Shown in pieces: positions 57,732 to 64,000 of a stretch of DNA of 64,000 bases. The first letter of the stretch is position 1. Every line of letters begins with the position of its first letter. Below the pieces are notes generated by a model. That model made no database searches. It was not told the DNA's origin and worked only from the letters and a program-made list of their open reading frames with translations. The translations under genes and the position numbers were made by a program. The stretch comes from CAXNKG01 sp964202965 (GTDB lineage Bacteria; Acidobacteriota; Vicinamibacteria; Vicinamibacterales; UBA2999): contig CAXNKG010000001.1 in the NCBI GenBank assembly GCA_964202965.1, positions 98,521 to 162,520 on the forward strand. Direction: 5' to 3'.

Positions 57732-58330
57732 CGCATCAGCTCCCGCAGCGCACCACGAAGGGCGTGCTCGAATGTTGGGGCCTCCGTCTTCGCCAGCGTC
57801 GCGTCGACAGCCTTCTCAGCCAGCGGCCGATGGTAGCCCAGATTCTGCAGCGCGGAGAGCAGGTCGTCGCGCAGCCGGTCGCCCGTCGCGGCCGCCGAGG
57901 AGGCGGCGCCGGCAGGGACGGCCGCCATCTGAGAGAGCCGATCCTTCAACTCCAGCACGATGCGCTCAGCGGTCTTCTTGCCGACGCCTGGAATCGTGGT
58001 GAGCCGCGCGACATCACTGCGCTGAATCGCCGTGACGAGCGCGGCCGGTTCAATTCCCGATAACACCGCAATACCAAGCTTGGGCCCGATGCCGCTGATC
58101 GAAATCAGCCGCTCGAACAACTGCTCTTCGAGCGCCGTGAGAAAGCCGTACAGCTGCAGGGCGTCTTCACGGACATGCGTGTGAATCCGCAACGCCTGGT
58201 CAGCGCCCGCCTCGCCGGCTTCGTAGTACGTAGACAAGGGCACGTGGACTTCATAGCCGACACCCTGTACATCGATGACGATCAGATTCGGCTGCTTGTC
58301 GATGATTCGGCCCCGCAGGAAGGCGATCAT
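57728..58330 (-). CDS. ruvA: Holliday junction branch migration protein RuvA
   Basis: Junction-binding tetramer that loads RuvB; 200 residues. It begins MIAFLRGRIIDKQPN, has two helix-hairpin-helix motifs (ISGIGPKLGIAVLSG and IPGVGKKTAERIVLEL) and a C-terminal RuvB-binding domain with NLGYHRPLAEKAVDA. The ATG overlaps ruvC by 4 bases. Confidence 0.96.
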   Translation of the reverse strand: MIAFLRGRIIDKQPNLIVIDVQGVGYEVHVPLSTYYEAGEAGADQALRIHTHVREDALQLYGFLTALEEQLFERLISISGIGPKLGIAVLSGIEPAALVTAIQRSDVARLTTIPGVGKKTAERIVLELKDRLSQMAAVPAGAASSAAATGDRLRDDLLSALQNLGYHRPLAEKAVDATLAKTEAPTFEHALRGALRELMR

Positions 58331-58884
58331 CCGGCCGTCGGGGGGCGGTACTCGCGCCAGCTGCGCGGCTTGCGGCCCGGAGCATCCGGCGTGTCAACCG
58401 CCTTCAGGCCGGCCGGGGCCATCGAATGCAGGTGGCAGATGGCGACCGCCAGCGCGTCGGCGGCGTCGTGGGGCGACGGGGCCTGCGCAAGGCCGAGCAG
58501 CAGCTTGATCATCTGCTGGACCTGCTGCTTCTCGGCGCGGCCGTAGCCGACGACGGCGCGCTTGATTTCTGCGGGGGTGTACTCGACGACCGGGCAACCC
58601 GCCTCGACGGCGGCCAGCACTGCGACGCCGCGCGCGTGTCCGAGCTTCAGCGCGCTGCGGACGTTGACGGCGTGAAAGAGGCTTTCCACGGCCACGCAAT
58701 CGGGGCGGCAGCCGTTGATTGCCGCGAGCAGCTCACGATGGATGCGCGCAAGACGCTGTGGAAAGGGGTCGGCCGCCGATGCCGAGATCGCGCCGCAGAT
58801 GACCAGACGAGTGACGCGGCCGTCCGCCTCCACGCACCCATAACCGGTGCGCTCGGAGCCCGGATCGATGCCGAATATTCTCAC
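58327..58884 (-). CDS. ruvC: Crossover junction endodeoxyribonuclease RuvC
   Basis: Holliday junction resolvase; 185 residues with an RNase H fold. Acidic residues lie in GIDPGSERTGYG, VAVESLFHAVN and SPHDAADALAVAICH. The GTG start overlaps the yebC stop as GTGA. The C-terminal tail of about 15 residues is basic. Confidence 0.96.
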   Translation of the reverse strand: MRIFGIDPGSERTGYGCVEADGRVTRLVICGAISASAADPFPQRLARIHRELLAAINGCRPDCVAVESLFHAVNVRSALKLGHARGVAVLAAVEAGCPVVEYTPAEIKRAVVGYGRAEKQQVQQMIKLLLGLAQAPSPHDAADALAVAICHLHSMAPAGLKAVDTPDAPGRKPRSWREYRPPTAG

Positions 58885-59630
58885 GCGAGCGAGGCCTCGA
58901 TCTCCTTCTCTTCGACGTCGAAGTTCGCCCAGACGTGCTGCACGTCGTCGTGGTCCTCGATGGCTTCCATCAACTTCAGCATCTGCTGCGCTTCCTTGCC
59001 AACGAGCTTCACGTAGTTCTTCGGAATCATCGCGATGGCTGCGCTCACCGGCTCGATGCCGAGCGCTTTCACGGCATCGCGAACGGCTTCAAACTGCTCG
59101 GGCGGGCAGACAATCTCCCAGGCATCGCCGTCGTCGCTCATGTCCTCGGCGCCGGCGTCAAGCGCCGCAGCCAGCAGATTGTCCTCGTCGATTTTCCCCT
59201 TTTCGATGAGGACCTCGCCCTTCCGGGAGAACATCCACGCGACGCTGTTCTCCGCCGCGAGCGTGCCGTTGTGCTTGCCGAGCATGAAGCGGACCTCACC
59301 GACCGTCCGGTTCTTGTTGTCGGTGAGCGTCTCGATCAGCAACGCCACGCCACCGGGCCCGTAGGCTTCGTAGGTCACCTCTTCGTAGGTCACCCCGGGC
59401 TCTTCGCCGGTCCCGCGGCGAATCGCGCGCTCGATATTTTCGCGCGGCATATTGTTCGCCTTGGCGTCGGCGACAATCGTGCGCAGGCGCGGGTTCATCT
59501 CGGGATCGCCCCCGCCGCCGCGCGCGGCGACCGTCAATTCCTTGATGATCCGGGTGAACACCTTGCCGCGCTTCGCGTCAGCGGCGCCCTTCTTGTGCTT
59601 AATCGTGTGCCACTTGGAATGGCCAGACAT
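58881..59630 (-). CDS. yebC: YebC/PmpR-family protein
   Basis: Protein of 249 residues beginning MSGHSKWHTIKHKKGAADAK, with MPRENIERAIRRGTG, YEAYGPGGVALLIE and a C-terminal DHDDVQHVWANFD. The family has been linked to transcription control and, more recently, to translation through difficult sequences. It is upstream of ruvC, the standard order. A proline-stalling role would suit a genome with Pro-rich proteins such as the Pal-like protein here, but that is only a thought. Confidence 0.95.
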   Translation of the reverse strand: MSGHSKWHTIKHKKGAADAKRGKVFTRIIKELTVAARGGGGDPEMNPRLRTIVADAKANNMPRENIERAIRRGTGEEPGVTYEEVTYEAYGPGGVALLIETLTDNKNRTVGEVRFMLGKHNGTLAAENSVAWMFSRKGEVLIEKGKIDEDNLLAAALDAGAEDMSDDGDAWEIVCPPEQFEAVRDAVKALGIEPVSAAIAMIPKNYVKLVGKEAQQMLKLMEAIEDHDDVQHVWANFDVEEKEIEASLA

Positions 59631-59658
59631 GTCAACACTCCAGAAACAAAGATGAATT

Positions 59659-60438
59659 CTAACTCACGGGACGCTGCGCGAGGATCATCCACACCTCGGC
59701 ACGCTCGTCCCAGGGACCGCCCCGATAATCGCCGAGAAGGGCCCTCACCTCGAACCCGGCCTTCTCCAGCCGCCGCACCATCTGGGGGACCGTCAGGGTC
59801 CGGAACGTCAGCGCGAACCTGCAGGTGCGGCGCTGTCGCCCGCGGCGCTCGGTAAACTCCTGGTCAAAGATCGTCAGGCGACGCGCACGGTCCTGCCGGA
59901 CGGTTTCGACGAGTGTGACATGCGCGCCTCCCTTCCGTCGTTTCCAGCCCTTGAGGCTGACCCGCTTCCGGTATTCCTCCCAGGAGGGCAGGTCCGCGAC
60001 AAGTTCGAGGCCGAACGTGCCGCCGGGGCGAAGGGCGCCGTGAACAGCCGCGAGCGTGGCAGCGAGGTCGCGCTCGCGGACGAGCGACTGAAGGATGCCG
60101 TACGGGGCAATCACAACCCCGAAGGCACCGCGGGAGAACGGCAGATGCCGGATGTCGCCGCGAATGAGGGCGAGTCGCCGGCTCAGGCGGTTCCGCGCGA
60201 GGCGCCGGCGAGCCCGCGTCAGCATCGCCTCAGATCGGTCAATCCCGACAATACGCGCCCGTGCCTTGCCCAGCGGAATAGCGATCCGGCCGGTGCCGCA
60301 GCCGAGCTCGAGCACGGGCCCGGGTGTCTCCAGCGCGAGTTTCTTCCAGAACGGCACGTCCCGGCGGCCGAGCGTCCGCGCGTTCTCCCAGTCGTAGAAC
60401 GGGGCGTATTCGTCCCATCCCTCGTGCCCTTCAGCCAT
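59659..60438 (-). CDS. Class I SAM-dependent methyltransferase
   Basis: Rossmann-fold methyltransferase of 259 residues. The SAM motif I is VLELGCGTGRIAIPLG, followed by IVGIDRSEAMLTRAR, RGDIRHLPF and GALRPGGTFGLEL. The substrate is unknown. Its ATG shares bases with the stop of the truncated methyltransferase upstream (TAATG), so the pair is coupled. The open frame runs far upstream without coding support. Confidence 0.88.
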   Translation of the reverse strand: MAEGHEGWDEYAPFYDWENARTLGRRDVPFWKKLALETPGPVLELGCGTGRIAIPLGKARARIVGIDRSEAMLTRARRRLARNRLSRRLALIRGDIRHLPFSRGAFGVVIAPYGILQSLVRERDLAATLAAVHGALRPGGTFGLELVADLPSWEEYRKRVSLKGWKRRKGGAHVTLVETVRQDRARRLTIFDQEFTERRGRQRRTCRFALTFRTLTVPQMVRRLEKAGFEVRALLGDYRGGPWDERAEVWMILAQRPVS

Positions 60439-60806
60439 TACGCGGGCTTCTGTCCGACCGCCGCAAAGAGCATCGTGTTCTGAATCTCGACGAAGGCGGA
60501 GCCCGCGGAATCCGCCTCGTGGGCGTAGGCGTCGAGCGAGTCGAGGTACGCGCGGCCCGCCGCGCGGACCGCCGCCGCCGGAGCGCTTTCGATCGAGTGC
60601 TCGATCTCTGCCTTGCGATCGGCCCAGAGCGACGCCTGGCCGATGTGGATTTCGGCCAGGCCCTCGCCGCACCCCACGTCGAGGATGCGGTTGCCCGCGC
60701 GGGGCCGCAGTGTTTCGACGAGAAACTCCGTGAATTCCTCGTTCCACCAGCGCCCGCGCAGGTGCTTGAGTGTCGGTGATGTCAGCGCGTCGATGGAGAG
60801 CGGCAT
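60438..60806 (-). pseudogene. Internally deleted SAM methyltransferase
   Basis: An uninterrupted 122-residue frame that begins like a class I methyltransferase (SPTLKHLRGRWWNEEFTEFL, then NRILDVGCGEGLAEI, motif I) but then jumps straight to a C-terminal helical segment (ESAPAAAVRAAGRAYLDSL, MLFAAVGQK). Motifs II-IV, about 100-130 residues in relatives, are missing, so SAM binding and catalysis should be lost. The frame is kept across the joint. It may be a young in-frame deletion or a domain kept for another role. Confidence 0.65.
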
Positions 60807-60809
60807 CAG

Positions 60810-61541
60810 CTAGTCGCTCACCGCCAGTTCTCCTGGAACGATCGGCCGCGTCCGGGGTAAGAGCCCCCGGCGAGACAAGTGGGCAACGAAGGCCAGCACG
60901 CCCGCAAAGACGGCGAGCTTGAGCGCGTCGCTCACGCGGCCCATCGGCAGCATTCTCCAGAGAAGCCACAGTATCGGTTGCGCAATCGCCACCGCCCAGA
61001 CCGACCCGTAGAAGTAGCGCCGCTCGTGGCCTTCTCCCTTTGTCGAGCGCTTCACGCGCGGCAGCATCCCGAGCGCGCCAAGCGTCCACACGGTCCCGGC
61101 GATCGGGAAGTACGCGGCCTCGTACATCTGCTTGAGCCGCCACTCTCCGGACAGGACGGCGTATGCGAGGCCGGCGATGTTCAGCCCCGCAAATGCGACG
61201 ACTTCGCCCCAGGCGGTCGTGTAGCAGGCGCGGCGATACAGGGGATTCGGACGGTCCTCGGTAAACCGGATGATGTAGGGCCGCGGCTCGCATCCGGGCA
61301 GGCGGCCGCGAACCCCGGCGACGCCGGTGCTCACGAGCACGGCGCCCAGCCAGGCGAGCAGACGTGCGTCGAACCCGCGCTCGAACAGGTCGAATGTCAA
61401 CGGCCCCGGCGCAATGAAGAAGACGAAGATCCAGATTGGCCAGTGGTTGAACCGGTAATGCAGCTTGTTGCGATGCCGGATCTGCCGATCGGTATCAAAC
61501 TCCACATAGCGGGCATCTGTGCGCACGGACGCGTCAGGCAT
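60810..61541 (-). CDS. Polytopic membrane protein, function unknown
   Basis: Protein of 243 residues with about six hydrophobic segments (for example WPIWIFVFFIAPGPLTF, LLAWLGAVLVSTGVAG, WGEVVAFAGLNIAGLAYAVL, ALKLAVFAGVLAFVAHL). A charged N-terminus (TDRQIRHRNKLHYRFNHW) and a RRACYTTAWGE loop between helices are notable. I do not recognise the family. Its ATG shares one base with the stop of the ABC ATPase gene, and its stop lies 3 bases before the truncated methyltransferase. Confidence 0.75.
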   Translation of the reverse strand: MPDASVRTDARYVEFDTDRQIRHRNKLHYRFNHWPIWIFVFFIAPGPLTFDLFERGFDARLLAWLGAVLVSTGVAGVRGRLPGCEPRPYIIRFTEDRPNPLYRRACYTTAWGEVVAFAGLNIAGLAYAVLSGEWRLKQMYEAAYFPIAGTVWTLGALGMLPRVKRSTKGEGHERRYFYGSVWAVAIAQPILWLLWRMLPMGRVSDALKLAVFAGVLAFVAHLSRRGLLPRTRPIVPGELAVSD

Positions 61542-62230
61542 CAGGAATCAGGACCGGCTGATATTCTAGTGGCATCCAACACGACGATGCGGGCCGCGCA
61601 CCATCGCACGAACTCCTCATCGTGAGTGGCGACGAGCACCGTGCGTCCCTGCCTGGATAGATCGACCAGCGTCGCCGCCAGCTCCTGGCGGCGTCCGGCA
61701 TCGAGCGACGCCGTCGGCTCATCCAGCAGCAGGACCGGCGGGTCGACGGCGAGCGCCCGGGCGATGGCGACGCGCTGCGCCTCGCCGCCAGACAGCTCGT
61801 GAGGCATTGCGTCAGCGCGATGTCCGACGCCAAGATCCCGCAGGAGCGCTCGCGCCCGCTGTTCGACGCCGCCCGGAGCCTGATTGAGCACATGGACCGG
61901 GGCGAGGCAGACATTCCGTACCGCGGTCATGTGCGAAAAGAGATGATGGAACTGGAAGACCATCCCCACCGAGCGATGCAGTGCCCTCAGCCGCGCGCCC
62001 CGGGGGATCGGGCCCGGCGCCAGCCGGAGGGTGCCGACATCGATCGCCCCCGCTGCGATCGGATCGAGCCCGCTGATGGCGCGCAGGACGCTGCTTTTCC
62101 CGGTTCCTGACGCGCCCATGATCGCGACCAGCTCGCCGGGCTCCGCCGTCAAAGCAAGACCGTCGACAACCGCACGAGCGCCGCGGCGAATGGACACGGC
62201 CTGCAGGCGCAACGTCACTGGATGCGCCAT
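61541..62230 (-). CDS. ABC transporter ATP-binding protein, polar amino acid type
   Basis: ATPase of 229 residues with Walker A GASGTGKSSVLRAI, Q-loop MVFQFHHLFSHMTAVRNV, signature ELSGGEAQRVAIARAL, Walker B VLLLDEPTASLD and the H-loop VATHDEEF. The FQ..HLFSHMTAVRNV segment is typical of GlnQ/HisP-like ATPases. It overlaps the fused binding-protein/permease gene by 16 bases and powers it. Confidence 0.9.
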   Translation of the reverse strand: MAHPVTLRLQAVSIRRGARAVVDGLALTAEPGELVAIMGASGTGKSSVLRAISGLDPIAAGAIDVGTLRLAPGPIPRGARLRALHRSVGMVFQFHHLFSHMTAVRNVCLAPVHVLNQAPGGVEQRARALLRDLGVGHRADAMPHELSGGEAQRVAIARALAVDPPVLLLDEPTASLDAGRRQELAATLVDLSRQGRTVLVATHDEEFVRWCAARIVVLDATRISAGPDS

Positions 62231-63702
62231 CGCGCCTCGAGCCGCCGCGCCAGCTGCGCCAGTGGCAGCGACAAGGCCAGATACAGCGCCGCACAGAGGA
62301 TGCCGGGCAGCAACCAGCTTCCGATGTTGGCGGCAAAGATCGACGTCTGCTTAGTCAGCTCCACGACCGTGATAACCGACACGAGCGAGCTGTCTTTGAG
62401 AAGCGCGACGAAGTCGTTCGTCATCGGCGCCAGGGCCAGACGGAGGGCCTGGGGGCCGCGCACGAGGGTGAGCGCCTGCACGTCGGAGAGGCCGAGAGTC
62501 CTCGCAGCGTCAAGCTGCCCCTGCGGCACCGCCAGCAACGCACCGCGATAGATCTCGCTTTCGTACGCCGCGTAGTTGAGCGCAAGGCCAAGAAGCGCGG
62601 CGGCGAACGCCGGGAGCTGCACGATCGACGCCAGCCCGAAATACAACACGAATAACTGCAGGAGGAGCGGGGTGCCCCGAATGACTTCGACATAGGCCAA
62701 CAGGGCCATCTGCACGCTGCGAGGCCCGTAGACGCGTCCGGTCGCAATGAGCACGCCCACGGTGACGGCGAGCGCCATCGCGATGCATGACAGCAGCAGG
62801 GTAATGAGCGCCGCGCGAACGAGGGACGGTAGATAGCGTCGTGCGGCCTCCCACTGGCTGAGCGCAGCAGCGGGGCCTGAGGGGGGCACGAGCTCGCGGG
62901 ACTCGCCCGCCAGCACCCGTGCATACAGCCGGGGCTGGTCCTCGTTCCACATGGTCCAGCGCCGGAAGATCGCCTCGAGGCGTCCGTCCCGCATGGCCTG
63001 GCGAAGTGCCTCGTTCACCCGATCGCGAAGTGCCGTCTCGGCAGGCGCGAGGATTCCGACGTAATGTCCGACGCCGGCATTCGTATCCTGGTTGGCCAGC
63101 CTCGCGTTGCGTGCGACGCCACGGGCGGCCAACACCTCATCGAGCAACACCGCGTCCACGCGCCCGACGGCAAGGTCGGCATACGGATGAACATCGTCTT
63201 CGTACGTCACAGGTACGACACCGTGCTCGGACGCCGCCGCGATAAGGATGTCGTAGGCCAGGGTGGCACCGAGCGTCGCCACGCGCCGCCCGCGGAGGTC
63301 GGCCAGGGTGCGATAGCGCTCGCGGTCGGCCTCGCGGACGGTGAGGATTTCGCGAAACTCGTAGTAGGGGACCGTAACTGCGAGTCTGGCACGCCGCGCG
63401 GAACTGTCTTCGATCCCGCTCAGGCCGATATCGAAGTCGCCTCGCGCTGCGGACGCATCCAGGCTCGTGAACCCAACCTGGACAAAGCGCGGGACGCGGC
63501 CAAGTTCGGTCGCCAGAAGCGTGGCGATTTCGACATCAAACCCCACCAGACGGCTCGGATCGCGAGGGTCGGCTTCGACAAAGGGAGCGCCTCCCTCCGC
63601 ATCACCTCCCCAGCGCAGTTCGGACGGCGACTGCGCGCCGAGGACGGCGCCGCAGACTGTCACCGCGACACACACGAAGAGCAGGCGACGTAGCGGGACC
63701 AT
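62215..63702 (-). CDS. Amino-acid-type ABC transporter, fused substrate-binding and permease protein
   Basis: Single 495-residue chain. It has a signal peptide (about 1-23), a family 3 solute-binding domain (about 30-265; GFDVEIATLLATELG, DFDIGLSGI and GRRVATLGATLAYDIL) and a HisM/GlnP-like permease domain (about 300-490) with PLLLQLFVLYFGLA and the coupling segment LKDSSLVSVITVVELTKQ. Fusion of the two parts is known in this superfamily. The ATG at 63702 is chosen because it starts the signal peptide. The ligand is probably a polar amino acid or small organic acid. Confidence 0.9.
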   Translation of the reverse strand: MVPLRRLLFVCVAVTVCGAVLGAQSPSELRWGGDAEGGAPFVEADPRDPSRLVGFDVEIATLLATELGRVPRFVQVGFTSLDASAARGDFDIGLSGIEDSSARRARLAVTVPYYEFREILTVREADRERYRTLADLRGRRVATLGATLAYDILIAAASEHGVVPVTYEDDVHPYADLAVGRVDAVLLDEVLAARGVARNARLANQDTNAGVGHYVGILAPAETALRDRVNEALRQAMRDGRLEAIFRRWTMWNEDQPRLYARVLAGESRELVPPSGPAAALSQWEAARRYLPSLVRAALITLLLSCIAMALAVTVGVLIATGRVYGPRSVQMALLAYVEVIRGTPLLLQLFVLYFGLASIVQLPAFAAALLGLALNYAAYESEIYRGALLAVPQGQLDAARTLGLSDVQALTLVRGPQALRLALAPMTNDFVALLKDSSLVSVITVVELTKQTSIFAANIGSWLLPGILCAALYLALSLPLAQLARRLEARWRIQ

Positions 63703-63776
63703 GGGAGCCGTCAATGATACGAGACGAGGGAGGTGGCGACCCGGGCCATGCGGCTCCGCGGCAGCGGCGCCGTACA

Positions 63777-63806
63777 AAGAAAAAGCCCGCTTCGCGTGAA
63801 GCGGGC
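63777..63806 (-). terminator. Intrinsic terminator after the 5S rRNA
   Basis: Perfect 9-bp stem GCCCGCTTC/GAAGCGGGC with a 4-base loop (63785-63806), followed on the minus strand by a T-rich tract (63777-63784). It is placed to end the ribosomal RNA operon. A second smaller hairpin, GAACGCC/GGCGTTC, lies at 63824-63845. Confidence 0.88.
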
Positions 63807-63857
63807 CTCGTCAGAGTCGAGCGGAACGCCTTTTCTGCGGCGTTCTCTCACAAATAA

Positions 63858-63975
<118 letters not shown>

Positions 63976-64000
63976 AACTGGCTGCCTGGGGTCCGACAGA

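Noticed and set aside
60810..61541. Isoprenylcysteine methyltransferase or NnrU assignment for the membrane protein
   Set aside because: Helix count is similar, but the conserved C-terminal SAM-binding residues of those families were not seen.

Overview
The window is gene-dense, high-GC bacterial chromosome. No plasmid, phage or insertion-sequence genes were seen. Gene content and style suggest an Acidobacteriota genome close to the Vicinamibacteria. The pointers are a Ser/Thr kinase fused to a TolB-like beta-propeller, a Gld-like ABC/DUF4340 cassette, a small bacterial microcompartment operon, and frequent GTG/TTG starts with 4-bp ATGA/GTGA overlaps. That assignment is an inference; there is no 16S gene in view.

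Layout. 1-3396 (+): heme block hemC(partial)-hemD-hemB-hemL. 3393-9801 (-): pyrE-truA-uppS-cdsA-dxr-rseP plus an envelope protein of unknown function. 9818-13141: TolC-like protein, family 2 glycosyltransferase, and a nucleotidyltransferase paired with a small ORF. 13305-17674 (-): kinase/TolB fusion, TIGR02757 protein, GNAT acetyltransferase. 17677-22948: pyrimidine genes (PyrE-like PRTase, pyrC, pyrB, pyrR on minus; pyrD, pyrF on plus) around a divergent promoter region. 22935-29309 (-): Pal-like lipoprotein, membrane glycosyltransferase, larE, acidic zinc-ribbon protein, metal P-type ATPase. 29406-35601 (+): gldA/F/G-like genes, DUF4340 and a PBP4-type peptidase. 35667-38807 (-): histidine kinase, queC, queE. 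38834-39820 (+): DUF72. 39804-50514 (-): cyclophilin, nth, the microcompartment operon (41030-44165), a YHS-like protein, a TPR protein, a hydrolase, pdxJ, glmM, ybbR, cdaA, folP. 50541-59630 (-): ftsH, tilS, tRNA-Met, a deoxyhypusine-synthase-like protein, queA, fabH, ruvB, ruvA, ruvC, yebC. 59659-63975 (-): methyltransferases (one internally deleted), a membrane protein, an amino-acid-type ABC transporter and 5S rRNA with its terminator.

Two things stand out. (1) A compact microcompartment operon holds one hexamer shell gene, three different pentamer genes, a class II aldolase with a C-terminal extension, a D-2-hydroxyacid dehydrogenase and a 74-residue protein ending in a Cys/His motif. 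None of the usual metabolosome core enzymes occurs anywhere in the window. (2) A family of degenerate short tandem arrays, mostly of 7-bp units and twice of 9-bp units, sits at gene junctions and often has two halves in opposite orientation. Several have been absorbed into coding sequence: inside truA, at both ends of the PBP4-like gene, at the N-termini of the hydrolase and the TIGR02757 protein, and at the pyrC C-terminus.

Separately, a perfect 17-bp inverted repeat lies in frame in the kinase activation segment, and a 49-bp copy of the kinase 3' end lies beside the nucleotidyltransferase. No gap between genes exceeds 300 bases.
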